64,000 bases of DNA. It comes from Paenibacillus swuensis. GTDB taxonomy: Bacteria; Bacillota; Bacilli; Paenibacillales; DY6. The position numbers and the translations under genes were made by a program. This document shows, piece by piece, positions 16,584 through 26,057 of this stretch (its first letter is position 1; every line of letters begins with the position of its first letter). The notes under the pieces were generated by a model. That model saw only the letters and a program-made list of their open reading frames with translations. It was not told the DNA's origin and did not search any database. Where the stretch lies: assembly GCF_001644605.1 (NCBI RefSeq), contig NZ_CP011388.1, positions 2,093,001 through 2,157,000 of the forward strand. The letters are read 5' to 3'.

Positions 16584-17348
16584 TTAATAATCGATAATGA
16601 TCATCTGATGGCAATCCAGTTTTGGCACGGTGTATTGCACTCTGTTCCCCTCTACCGTGTATGGGAGCGGCGTCATCTGCGGCGCCTAGTACACGTCTTT
16701 CACCTCGCGATTACCTATGTTCAGAGGGACGTTCACGTTATTGATCGGAATAATATCCTCGATGATTTCAATTCCGTTCCCCCGCTTAACAGGCGATGCA
16801 TGGAGTAAATGCTGGACATAGCGTTGTTCCTCTTCCTGATGTTGAAGCGTAATCACCCCTTGTGCCGGCAAGTTGGTAGACACCGTCTTCGCATCAGCCA
16901 ACAACCGATTCAACGCGTATAACACCGTCTCTTTCAGAATAAGGCTGCCCTTCGTCGCGTAATCCTCGAATACGTTCCAGGCCATATATACGCCATTGGC
17001 GCTTTCTACCATTCCCGGTCCGGCGCTGACAAGTGTGCTCGGACTGTGCAAATGGGAGCAGAATGTGAATACATCGCGATTAAAATACGAGTTCTCAACA
17101 TCCCCAAGTACAGAACCGCCATGAGTAACTTCCACCTGTTGCCCCTTTCCGTACATAACGAAGGAGGATTGACCCAGATTTTCCAGTTCAAAATGGGGCT
17201 TAAAATAACTTGGCCTGAAAGCATTCTCACCTTTCCATGTCACTCCTAAATCCAATGCGAATTCGGGTTTGTCCGAATAGAGCCCTGAAGTGCCGGTAGC
17301 TAGAATTCGCCCCCCTGAGCGCAGGTATGCTTCGAGTTTCGCCTCAAA
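16584..17348 (-). pseudogene. Decayed fragment of a glycosidase-like protein (trimerisation-domain family)
   Basis: The translated frame is about 70 percent identical, over its whole length, to the C-terminal 250 residues of the frame at 49063-50433 (shared segments include RPSYFKPHFELE, GDVENSYFNRD, LPAQGV and CHQM). A TAG at 16686-16688 stands where the other copy has Leu in VYLAPQM. Without it the frame would run to the natural TAA at 16584. The 5' part is missing: homology stops near 17348, and the frame meets a stop near 17400. The family resembles proteins with a beta-galactosidase trimerisation/GATase-like domain. It is non-functional by both criteria. Confidence 0.8.
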
Positions 17349-17387
17349 CCACTTACCGACATTGAATGGAGCCGTATAATTCAGCAG

Positions 17388-17930
17388 GGAACAGATGTTG
17401 ATTTGTTACCGCGTGAGCACGCCATGTTTTTGCCTAAATATATAGACGTGGAGGTTGCTGAACTCATTCCTGTGCTCCAGTCGATGCTTCGGATTCATAG
17501 TATGATTAACACCGGCAACGCTCTGCAATTGCATATTTACATGCTGGACTTCCTAAACAGGCTGCAGAAACAACTACAGCACTCTTTGAAAGTAACGCCA
17601 TCCATGAAATTAAACCACCAGATTAAGGAATATTTGTCAGTAAATTATAAGATACCGGTTAAAGCTCAGGATCTGGAAGAGGCGTTGCATTTTCACATTG
17701 ATTATCTGACGCGTTGCCTTAAGAAACACACGGGTTTGACGCCTCTGCAATATTTAAATTATTTAAGGGTAGAGGATGCCAAATCCTTATTAATTCATAC
17801 GGATAGCAAAATCTCGGTGATCGCGGCACAAGTTGGTATTGAGAATGACAACTATTTTATCAGGCTTTTCAAAAAGCACACAGGCTATAGTCCCGGTGAA
17901 TTTCGTAAGGGGAGGCAGGGCTCCGTTTAA
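17388..17930 (+). pseudogene. 5'-truncated AraC-family regulator
   Basis: The frame keeps the end of a sensor domain (LPREHAMFLPKYIDVE) and a complete C-terminal AraC DNA-binding domain, with two helix-turn-helix units ending KKHTGYSPGEF. A full member would have about 100 more N-terminal residues with a cupin fold. Upstream the sequence turns directly into the opposing glycosidase fragment, so both genes have lost their 5' ends. An internal ATG at 17424 could still give a DNA-binding fragment, but no good ribosome site is seen. Ancestrally it was probably the divergent regulator of the glycosidase gene (inference). Confidence 0.7.
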
Positions 17931-17943
17931 TTTGTAACAATAT

Positions 17944-17983
17944 AAAGACACCTAAAGCAGCGGATGCCGCTTCAGGTGTCTTT
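17944..17983. terminator. Bidirectional terminator
   Basis: AAAGACACCT...AAGC...CGG and CCGCTT.AGGTGTCTTT form a long stem between the converging AraC fragment (plus) and beta-helix gene (minus). A- and T-rich flanks on both sides fit use in both directions. Confidence 0.8.
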
Positions 17984-17998
17984 GGCATGGATCCTTGA

Positions 17999-20900
17999 CT
18001 AATATGCCGATAGATTGGAAGAGCCGATTACAGTAATGGTACTGATTCCCGGTCCGGTCCAGCCGACCGCGAGATTATCGCCGCCCGCTCCTTCTTTATG
18101 GAGCACTTCGAAGTAGTAAGACTGGCCCGCTGTAAGCGTAACAGCAGCGGATTGTTGAGATGAATGCTTATTCCATTCCCTGACGCCGGTATATTCGTAA
18201 ACGTTAGCGATCATGGATTTATTCGACGGGCTGTTGTTCGTGCTCAGGAACAATTGGTTCTCATCATCGCCGGAGATATAGAACGTATAGGAGCCGGTTG
18301 TCGTCGGCGTAATATATCCGCGGATTCGGGCACCATAGTTGTCGGCCCAGTTCGTAGGTCCTTCCAACGTGGTGAGCGTGGAAGTTCCGGACGGGGTGGT
18401 GCCGGTTGGAATGCTCGATACGGACGTACCGGCAATGCCGGTCCAGTACTCTCTTGTTACGCTGCCGGTGCCGCCTCCAGAAGCATTCGTCGTAACGTTC
18501 AGCGCGTTGCTCGCAGACGATACGTTGTTCGCCGCATCCTTGGCCTTGACCGTAAAGGTATAAGCCGTATTCGCGGTCAGACCGCTAACCGTGAACGTTG
18601 TTCCTGGCGCTGAACCGGCTAACGTGGATCCATTATAAACATCGTAACCGGTAACGCCGGTATTATCGGTCGATGCCGTCCAGGACAAGCTTACGCTTGT
18701 GCTGGTTTTTGACGGTGAAATCAAGCCCGTCGGCGCCGTAGGTGCTTGCGTATCGCCTCCGCCGCTGCCGCCCATGTTTACGTCGCAGGATTTGGCGGTG
18801 CCTGAGATTGGGTCGCCAAATGTGCTGTTGCTACAGTTGACCGAATTGGTAAACGTTCCGTAATTGTAGCTTCCGTTCGCGCCGTAACGCACTTCCTTCG
18901 TGCCGGTAAACGTGCAGGTACCGTTCTCGCCGGTGCAATACACCCAATTAGCGCCCGTTCCGGCATTCGTCGTGACGCTTAAGATGTTGCTTGCCGCGGA
19001 TACGTTGCCCGCCGCATCCTTCGCTTTCACCGTAAAGGTGTACGCTGTGTTAGCCGTAAGACCTGTCACTTGGAACGTCGTGGCGGAAGTTGTGGAACCG
19101 GCAAGCGTGGAACCTCTGTACACATCGTATCCGGTAACGCCAACGTTATCCGTTGAAGCCGTCCATGAGAGATTCACGCTGGTATCCGTCTTGGCAGGAG
19201 CCGTTAAGCCGGACGGAGCCGTTGGAGCCTGTGAATCGCCTCCGCCTCCGGTCCCGGCCAAATTAACTTCGCAAGACTTGTAGGCGCCAGGAGCCGGATC
19301 ACCAAATTGGTTCGTGGAACACATGACAGAATTCGTATATGTTCCATAGAAGTAGCTTCCGTTCGCACCGAAACGAACTTGCTTCGTCCCCGAGAAGCTG
19401 CACGTATTATTTTCGCCCGCGCAGAGAACCCAGTTGGCCAGAGGTTCTGTCGTTACCGAAACGGCATTGCTTGCGGCCGAAACGTTATTTGAGGCATCCT
19501 TCGCTTTAACCGTAAACGTATATGCCGTATTAGGCGCAAGTCCGCTAGCTGTAAAGTTTGTGGCGCTCGGGCCTGTTGTCGAACCGGCAAGGGTAGTTCC
19601 ATAGTAAACATTGTACCCCGTAACGCCTACATTGTCGGACGAAGCCGACCAAGACAAACTTACACTCGTATCCGTCTTCCCTGTCAATGCCAGGTTGGTC
19701 GGCGTCGTCGGAGCCTGCGTATCTCCGGCTGCCGTTGTGACGTTCAGTGTATTGCTGGCAACCGACACGTTGCTTGCCGCATCTTTCGCTTTGACTGTGA
19801 AGCTGTATGCCGTGCTCGGCGTAAGCCCCGTTGCTGTAAACGTAGTCGCGCCGGCACCGGATGTCGAACCTGCCAACGTACCATTCTTGTAAATGTCATA
19901 GCCGACAACGCCGACGTTATCGGTTGACCCGGACCAAGCGAGATCTACCGTAACATTGGACTTGGACGGGGATGTCAAAGCGGGTGCCGTCGGCGCCTGC
20001 GTATCAGGCGGTCCGGCATAAACATTGACGGTCTGCTCTTTCAAGCTTGCGCGTCCTTCGTTATCCCACACCACAAGTGTCACACGGTATGTGCCTGCTT
20101 TCTGGTACGTATATGTCGGGCTGACCGAATTCAACGGAGGACCTTCGCCCAGATCCCACAGATGTTCCGCTATCGATCCGTTATCCGTGGATGAATTGGT
20201 GAACGTTATCGGTTGCCCTAGCTGCACACTAAGCGGCGCGCTGAAGTTAGCTACCGGTTTTGGATTGCTGAACCCGCGGCTCGTCAGTTGCGTGTTCGTG
20301 CCATTGCCGCTTACGGTATTGTTGCTCCACTCCAGATGAGACGCGGAGGCCGGGTATTGATCAATGGAAGCTCCGCCGTTGCCGGTAATAATGTTATTAA
20401 TGAAGCTGAGACGGTCTACGCCGGCTGCATTCGTAATCTCGATTCCTTTCCGGCCGTTATTGATAATCTGGTTGCTGTCAAAAGTCAGGTTCTGTGAATT
20501 CCCGTGAATACGAACCGCGTTTCCGTCATATCCGGGATAAGCGGCGGCGGGATGTCCGGCCGCTCCGTTTCTAAATATATTTTTGTAAAAATACTGGAAT
20601 TGTTCGATCTCGCCGGTCCCTTCCCCTTGCAGCTGCATGCCCCACATCACCATGTTCTGAATGGTGTTATAGCCCCAGTATTGATATCCGGTGCCTGGCG
20701 ATTGCTGCATACCGACTTGCTGGCCGCCATCCACCAGATTATCGGTTGTCACGCCATGGTCGACCATGACTTCAAGTCCCATGCCTTGAACGGTACCGTC
20801 GGTGGTGTGCACCGTATTTCGTCTCACCGCTACATACGAGGAACGAACCGCGCTGATCCAGTGATCGGTGGTGTTGTCCTCAATTACGGAATTGTTACAG

Positions 20901-21652
20901 TTCGTATGGAGTTCAATCGCCAGTCCGTGTTCATGCAAACCTGATCCCATAACCGTATTGCCCTTAACTACAACGCCGCTGCAATTATCGTTGGCGAAGA
21001 TGCCCCCGCGACCGGTATTGGTGATCGTGTTCCGGAGAATTTGGGTATTGTTGGAGTTCCATCCCGCCCGAATCGCTCCTCCCCAAGTGGAATTGACACC
21101 GATGTTGGTGAATGTGTTATCCGCGATAATGGAGTTGTTTGTTGCGGATAATATGACGCCGAACGGTGCGAATCCGTCCGATTTGATCAAATCCTTGATC
21201 ACATTATGATGAATATTATGGTTACCGCCGGGCTCTCCCCAAATGCCTGAAACCACGTGCGTATTATTGTTTCCGTCGAGCGTCAGTTGAGCCACCTCAA
21301 CTCCCGTCGTATTGCTCAGCGTAATCATGTTGTTATCGGTCGTTCCGCTGTACTTAATGATGGTCGTGTCTTTATTCTGACCGATCAGCTTGATACCCGA
21401 TTTGGCCGCGATCGTTCCCGTAATATAGTAAGTTCCTGAAGGAAAATACACCGTATCCCCGCTGGCGGCAGCCGCAATCGCGTTTGTGATCCCTTGCTTG
21501 TCATCCGAGGTATCCCCTCCGTTTGCTCCGTAAGCGGTTACATTTAGAGTGGCGGCAGATACGGGCGATATTGGCAAAATGGGGAACAACATCGACATGG
21601 CCATCAATACACTGGCAATTCGCTTTCTCGGATTCATCCTTTTCCCATTCAT
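17999..21652 (-). CDS. Secreted right-handed beta-helix protein with PKD, FN3, Cys-module and PA14 domains
   Basis: The 1217-residue protein has a signal peptide (cut near residue 33). A pectate-lyase-3-like start follows (VTAYGANGGDTSDDKQGI), then a right-handed beta-helix to about residue 465 with many NNTI/NTITN coils. Next come a PKD domain (about 470-548), two FN3 domains (about 553-742), a Cys-containing module (WVLCAGENNTCSFSG), FN3, a second Cys module, FN3 and a C-terminal PA14 domain (about 1075-1217, with SGDDENQLFLS). The helix probably binds or cleaves a polysaccharide as a lyase or glycosidase; no catalytic set could be identified. PA14 and the Cys modules probably bind glycans. 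It is preceded by an AGGAG ribosome site. Confidence 0.8.
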   Translation of the reverse strand: MNGKRMNPRKRIASVLMAMSMLFPILPISPVSAATLNVTAYGANGGDTSDDKQGITNAIAAAASGDTVYFPSGTYYITGTIAAKSGIKLIGQNKDTTIIKYSGTTDNNMITLSNTTGVEVAQLTLDGNNNTHVVSGIWGEPGGNHNIHHNVIKDLIKSDGFAPFGVILSATNNSIIADNTFTNIGVNSTWGGAIRAGWNSNNTQILRNTITNTGRGGIFANDNCSGVVVKGNTVMGSGLHEHGLAIELHTNCNNSVIEDNTTDHWISAVRSSYVAVRRNTVHTTDGTVQGMGLEVMVDHGVTTDNLVDGGQQVGMQQSPGTGYQYWGYNTIQNMVMWGMQLQGEGTGEIEQFQYFYKNIFRNGAAGHPAAAYPGYDGNAVRIHGNSQNLTFDSNQIINNGRKGIEITNAAGVDRLSFINNIITGNGGASIDQYPASASHLEWSNNTVSGNGTNTQLTSRGFSNPKPVANFSAPLSVQLGQPITFTNSSTDNGSIAEHLWDLGEGPPLNSVSPTYTYQKAGTYRVTLVVWDNEGRASLKEQTVNVYAGPPDTQAPTAPALTSPSKSNVTVDLAWSGSTDNVGVVGYDIYKNGTLAGSTSGAGATTFTATGLTPSTAYSFTVKAKDAASNVSVASNTLNVTTAAGDTQAPTTPTNLALTGKTDTSVSLSWSASSDNVGVTGYNVYYGTTLAGSTTGPSATNFTASGLAPNTAYTFTVKAKDASNNVSAASNAVSVTTEPLANWVLCAGENNTCSFSGTKQVRFGANGSYFYGTYTNSVMCSTNQFGDPAPGAYKSCEVNLAGTGGGGDSQAPTAPSGLTAPAKTDTSVNLSWTASTDNVGVTGYDVYRGSTLAGSTTSATTFQVTGLTANTAYTFTVKAKDAAGNVSAASNILSVTTNAGTGANWVYCTGENGTCTFTGTKEVRYGANGSYNYGTFTNSVNCSNSTFGDPISGTAKSCDVNMGGSGGGDTQAPTAPTGLISPSKTSTSVSLSWTASTDNTGVTGYDVYNGSTLAGSAPGTTFTVSGLTANTAYTFTVKAKDAANNVSSASNALNVTTNASGGGTGSVTREYWTGIAGTSVSSIPTGTTPSGTSTLTTLEGPTNWADNYGARIRGYITPTTTGSYTFYISGDDENQLFLSTNNSPSNKSMIANVYEYTGVREWNKHSSQQSAAVTLTAGQSYYFEVLHKEGAGGDNLAVGWTGPGISTITVIGSSNLSAY

Positions 21653-21884
21653 TAATCTTCATCTCCTCGCTTTGTTTTAGTTCATCGCCTGCGAGTTCCT
21701 CCTGATGCCATTGATCTCAATGCCATGAGTCCGGTCTCTGCTTGATAAATGCCCTCGCCTCCTTTCACAGCTATATTCCCATGCAGAACCCACTGGGTCT
21801 ACTATGCATTTCGTGAAATCATCTGCTCTGAACTATGAATTATGCGAAATTGTCTAGTAAGCTTGCGGCATGTTCCTGTAAACG
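21653..21884. other. Leader and promoter region of the beta-helix gene; no gene seen
   Basis: This stretch has no credible coding frame. It holds the presumed promoter of the beta-helix gene on the minus strand and a short dyad (ATTTCGTGAAAT, near 21808). No cre site was recognised here, unlike upstream of the other secreted-enzyme genes. Confidence 0.4.
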
Positions 21885-21909
21885 AAAAAAGCCCTTACCC
21901 AGTAAGGAC
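21885..21909 (-). terminator. Terminator after the membrane AraC-type regulator gene
   Basis: GTCCTTAC pairs with GTAAGGGC (minus strand, loop TGG) and is followed by six T. It lies about 40 bp after the stop of the gene at 21948. Confidence 0.85.
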
Positions 21910-21947
21910 TTCTTCCGATGCAGTCGGAGAGACTATAAATTTACCGA

Positions 21948-24155
21948 CTAATTTCTTGTTATTAAAGCATAGTCCGAAGGAAGCATGCCCATCACTCTTT
22001 TGAAAGCGCGGCGGAAGGTGTGATCATTGTTATAGCCCACAGCATAGGCAATGTCCTTAATTGCTACACCGCCCTGACTTGATTCAATGCGTTTGCAGGC
22101 CTCACGGATCCTGTATTTTTCCAGATAATCAGCAAAGGTAGTTCCCACCTGTTCCCTGAATAACGTGTAAAGTGAGGATGAGACCACTTTGAATTCCGCA
22201 GCGAGATGATCGAGATTCATGCCTTCCTTGTTATATTGTCTGTGCAGGGATTCAAGTACCCGTTCAATCAACTCATGACGATCATTCTGCCGAAGCTCGT
22301 CCAGCCGGTTGAAGCCGCTGCGCATCGCTGTCTTCGTGTCCGCAACCAAGCTTTGTATGCTTACGGCGTTACGGATCGGTTCTAACAGGTCCACACTCTG
22401 CTCTTCGGGAAGCAAAGAATTCAAGCCTCTCAACACTGTTACTTTAAGCGAGAAGAGTAATTGCTCCAACATACTTGCGGACAAGGATCTTCTCTTCTGA
22501 TTCTCATCATATACCGTATGCAGCAGTGCGGTAGCCGTATCGGCATCACCTGATTTCATGGCGCTGATTAACCGAATTTCCAGATCAATCGGATAGTAGA
22601 ACATCTGATCTTCTTTAGGGATTTCGTGATAACACAGCACGGATTGCTCCGGTTTATAACGGAAATAATCGGCGGCTTGGCGCGCTTCATCGAACGAGCT
22701 CCCTGCATCGATTACCTTTCGTCTAAGACTTCCCACGGCAACTTGAATATAGATGCCGTAAGGGGAAAGTTGCTGCAACACGGCGTCGGTTGTTTCCTGA
22801 ATGCGCATCTGCAAATCCGTTTCTTCCCTGTCATAGAATGTAATCAGTCCAATTTTATTGTCACCCATATCATAGAACCATACCCGGTCGTCCCCCCCTG
22901 CTTTACTCCATTCCTTTTTTACTAGAACCCTGGCTACATCCGGGCTTTCCAACGAGACATCATTCCCTGTATTCTCATTCGGTTCTTCTGGATAGAACGA
23001 TATTAAAGCTGCGGCGAAGTCGGAGCAATCCACATTCATATGCAGCCTCAATTGTTCTTGCGCCAGTTCCGATTCATTCCGAAACTCTCCGTATAATAAC
23101 CGGCGGATGAATGCCGTCTGCAGGTAAGGCCGCTGCTCCTCCAACTCTCTTTTCATTTCCCGCAGCGGTCTCGAAGTTTTCCGGGCAAGTATGTAAATAA
23201 CGAACAGACCTACAAGAAGCACCAGAATAATGAACACGGATATGATCTCGCGAATATAGTTTACTTTGGCATACACCGATGAAGCCGGAACAGCGCTTAT
23301 GTAATTCCAACCGTTATATCTGGACACCGCTCTTGATACAATCAGCTCGCTTCCCTCAGAGGTTTGCACCCTCTTACCGCCGGTCAAAAGCTGCTCGAAA
23401 TCCTCCGTGGGCAACGTACGGGAATTTCCCGACAGAACCGTTACAGGTGTGCCTTCCCGATCCAATATGACGACAAATCCATCGTCACCGATACTTACTT
23501 TATTGAGCAAACCTTGCACCTGTTTGAGCTCAATCAGCAACAAGATCTTGGATTGATGTTGTTTAGCGGCGCCCAGAGGAAAAGACTGCACATAAGCCAA
23601 CAATTCACGGGCGTTATTCTTGTTTCCGACGGTGCCGAGCGGCACATATTGCCCGTTCTCCATGTCATTCCACAGCCGCTTCTGCCATTGATCATATGTA
23701 ACACCGGTGTAAGCAATATGTTCCTTATAGAAAAATTCCGCATTAATATATGACGTATCTGATGTAACAATCAGCTGATTTCCTTTGTAAAATACATAAA
23801 AATCAGAGGCGAAAGGATTCGTTATTTGAAATTGAGATAAATCATACAAGAAATCCCACACCGGATAGACCGGGGTTTTCTTACCGGATACAGCTGCCTT
23901 GTGTAAGGACAAGTTCTTAGCATTAATCGCTAACTGCTGCCCTTGTAACAGAATTTCGCTTAACCGCGCATCTACAATGTCCCGGCTTTGTTCGAGCATC
24001 GCTACATTGTTCTGACGGGCATCTTCACTCAAAGTTGAAATCGTGCGTTCATACATGATGTAACCGATTACAATTGGGATGAGAAAAACAAACAGATAGG
24101 AAAGCATAAATCTTGTAAACACCCGCTGGTCCGTATTCAACGATAGCCTTCTCAC
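21948..24155 (-). CDS. Membrane-anchored AraC-family regulator with Cache-like sensor
   Basis: A 735-residue one-component regulator. A membrane segment lies near residues 15-35, then an extracytoplasmic Cache-like region, and a second membrane segment at about 295-320. A cytoplasmic middle region follows, and the C-terminal 100 residues are an AraC DNA-binding domain (LAAEFKVVSSSLYTLFRE and IKDIAYAVGYNNDHTFRRAFK). It combines the sensing and DNA-binding roles split between YesM and YesN in the other modules. The start codon is GTG at 24155. It lies downstream of importer module 2 and is presumed to regulate it. A strong terminator separates it from the binding-protein gene, so its expression may depend on read-through or a weak promoter in the 60 bp between them. 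Confidence 0.9.
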   Translation of the reverse strand: MRRLSLNTDQRVFTRFMLSYLFVFLIPIVIGYIMYERTISTLSEDARQNNVAMLEQSRDIVDARLSEILLQGQQLAINAKNLSLHKAAVSGKKTPVYPVWDFLYDLSQFQITNPFASDFYVFYKGNQLIVTSDTSYINAEFFYKEHIAYTGVTYDQWQKRLWNDMENGQYVPLGTVGNKNNARELLAYVQSFPLGAAKQHQSKILLLIELKQVQGLLNKVSIGDDGFVVILDREGTPVTVLSGNSRTLPTEDFEQLLTGGKRVQTSEGSELIVSRAVSRYNGWNYISAVPASSVYAKVNYIREIISVFIILVLLVGLFVIYILARKTSRPLREMKRELEEQRPYLQTAFIRRLLYGEFRNESELAQEQLRLHMNVDCSDFAAALISFYPEEPNENTGNDVSLESPDVARVLVKKEWSKAGGDDRVWFYDMGDNKIGLITFYDREETDLQMRIQETTDAVLQQLSPYGIYIQVAVGSLRRKVIDAGSSFDEARQAADYFRYKPEQSVLCYHEIPKEDQMFYYPIDLEIRLISAMKSGDADTATALLHTVYDENQKRRSLSASMLEQLLFSLKVTVLRGLNSLLPEEQSVDLLEPIRNAVSIQSLVADTKTAMRSGFNRLDELRQNDRHELIERVLESLHRQYNKEGMNLDHLAAEFKVVSSSLYTLFREQVGTTFADYLEKYRIREACKRIESSQGGVAIKDIAYAVGYNNDHTFRRAFKRVMGMLPSDYALITRN

Positions 24156-24217
24156 TTTTAAACACCCCTCTTGTGCCTGGTTGCACTCTCTATTTTATCA
24201 CCAAAACAGGGACAGCG

Positions 24218-24271
24218 AAAATAAAATAACCTTTATCGCGGCCTCTTAGGGTGGAAGACCGCGTATAAAGG
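24218..24271 (-). terminator. Terminator or attenuator between binding-protein and regulator genes
   Basis: CCTTTAT.CGCGG and CCGCG.ATAAAGG form a strong stem on the minus strand followed by a T-rich run. It ends transcription after the binding-protein gene and before the AraC-type regulator gene. Confidence 0.85.
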
Positions 24272-24304
24272 CAATTTATTAAAATTTATCTACGGGGGAG
24301 TACT

Positions 24305-26017
24305 CTATTGCTTGTATTGTCTTTCATAGGCTGTCTGATAAATTTCAAGGAATCGGGTAAGTCCTAACTTGTCCAGATTGGATCGGTAAGATTCCCAATT
24401 ATTATCCAGGTACCCTTCCTCCGTGATGGAGCGTACGCGGAACTCCTCGATATATTTCTCCAGCTCCACTCTCACCGTCGACAACTCTTGGTTTTCTTCA
24501 GCTAACAGTTTGGTTGGCGGCATGACTTTAATGGATTGAGATGCTTTAGGCTCGTATTTATCCTTAGTATGAACATAAAGCAATTTCTCCGAAGCTTTAG
24601 GCGCCATAATATCTTCTTCTTGCGGAACGTTCTCCGCCAGACGGTAGTCTGCAGGGTAATATTCAATTCCCACACTGATCCATGTATCATTTTGGGCCTC
24701 TGTATTATAAGCCTTTAATGGTGTGAAGATCGCGTCCCTGCCGTCAAGACCCTTTTCGCCGGCTTCCGCCTTCCTCCAACCCTCGCCTTCGCTTCCCTTA
24801 TGTCTGCGCAATTGCACATCGAAATTCTTGCCATAGAAAAGGTCCGCCCATTTCGCGGCAATCTCCGCATGTTTGGAACTAGCCGAAATCAGGAATTCAC
24901 CGGGCTGTGCCAGATCATATTCGAATTTCGGAGTGGAGGCTGTTCCCGACGGGCCGGCTACAGGCGCGAGCATGTCAAATTGGCGGTACGTCTTCTCATT
25001 CGTGTTCGGATCAACATCAATTACGCTTGCACCTGAGGTGAATGATCCGACAATGGTCGGTTCGGAAGCCAACATTTGTTTCATCTGATCCTGCTTCTGT
25101 GTGAACGACGCTTCATAAATCAAGCCCTCATTGTAGAGTTTGTGAATATAAGCCAGCCCTTCTTTATACTCGGGTTCGTTCGCGGTTGACGTTACTTGCT
25201 CACCCTTTAAGGCCAATTTCGTCTTATTGTACATCCCCGGATCCATGATAAAAGCACTCATCAGCCATGGGTCCACATTCGCATTCCATCCGCCCTCATA
25301 AGCTCCCACCAGCGGAATCTCATCTTGCTTTCCGTTGCCGTTCGGATCCTTCTCTTTAAACGCTTTCAACACCTGGTAGAGCTCTTCCGTGGTTGTCGGT
25401 TCCTTTAAGTTCAATGTCTTCAACCAATCCATGTTCAACCAATAGCGTTGCTGATAGGTGCAATGGTAGCACTCATTGACGGATGGGAGAGCATAGATAT
25501 TGCCGTCTGTAGCTGTAATTTGACCTTTGATTCTCGGATAATCTTGCATGACCTGAGTGAAATTAGGCATATGTTTCTCGATGAGTTCATTTAACGGAAG
25601 GAAAACTTTCTGCGATACGCCGTAGGTCGCTTCCATATCATCCGGCACATCCAAGCCTAAGAAAATGTCAGGGAATTCACCCGATGCAAGAAGCAAATTT
25701 AAACTTTCCTTCTTCTTATCCGTAGGGACATATTGGAATTCAAGATGCACATTCGTCTGTTCTTCCATCCATTTCGTAAAGTTGTTCGTGGCAAAATCGA
25801 TGATGGCCGGATCCTGCGGCACAACCACTTTCAACGTGACTTTCTCATCTGTCAGCCAATACGGTTTGTCACTCTTCGCAGTAACTGTAGTGTTGTTCTG
25901 TGTTTTTTCCGCGTTTGTATTGTTGGATGCGTTCTCACTCGTTCCGCATGCGGTCATTGCTAACATGGCTGCCAGCATGATTGTAACGGTATTGGACCGT
26001 GATTTCTTTAACTTCAT
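24305..26017 (-). CDS. Extracellular sugar-binding lipoprotein (LplA-like)
   Basis: The 570-residue product has a lipoprotein signal peptide with the invariant Cys near residue 24 (AMTAC) and an Asn/Thr-rich spacer. The rest matches large family-1 binding proteins (EFPDIFLGLDVPDD, WLKTLNLKEPTTTEELYQVL, DPNGNGKQDEIPL). It belongs to importer module 2 with the two permeases encoded upstream. Such proteins usually capture di- or oligosaccharides released by secreted hydrolases. A GGGAGGG site precedes the ATG. Confidence 0.92.
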   Translation of the reverse strand: MKLKKSRSNTVTIMLAAMLAMTACGTSENASNNTNAEKTQNNTTVTAKSDKPYWLTDEKVTLKVVVPQDPAIIDFATNNFTKWMEEQTNVHLEFQYVPTDKKKESLNLLLASGEFPDIFLGLDVPDDMEATYGVSQKVFLPLNELIEKHMPNFTQVMQDYPRIKGQITATDGNIYALPSVNECYHCTYQQRYWLNMDWLKTLNLKEPTTTEELYQVLKAFKEKDPNGNGKQDEIPLVGAYEGGWNANVDPWLMSAFIMDPGMYNKTKLALKGEQVTSTANEPEYKEGLAYIHKLYNEGLIYEASFTQKQDQMKQMLASEPTIVGSFTSGASVIDVDPNTNEKTYRQFDMLAPVAGPSGTASTPKFEYDLAQPGEFLISASSKHAEIAAKWADLFYGKNFDVQLRRHKGSEGEGWRKAEAGEKGLDGRDAIFTPLKAYNTEAQNDTWISVGIEYYPADYRLAENVPQEEDIMAPKASEKLLYVHTKDKYEPKASQSIKVMPPTKLLAEENQELSTVRVELEKYIEEFRVRSITEEGYLDNNWESYRSNLDKLGLTRFLEIYQTAYERQYKQ

Positions 26018-26057
26018 CTTTAAACCCTCCCATAATTCTCATTGATCATAACACCGT

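Noticed and set aside
17349-17402. Extension of the glycosidase fragment (INICSLLNYTAPFNVGKW)
   Set aside because: It does not match the second copy of the family and hits a stop; it is probably antisense to the AraC fragment at the joint.
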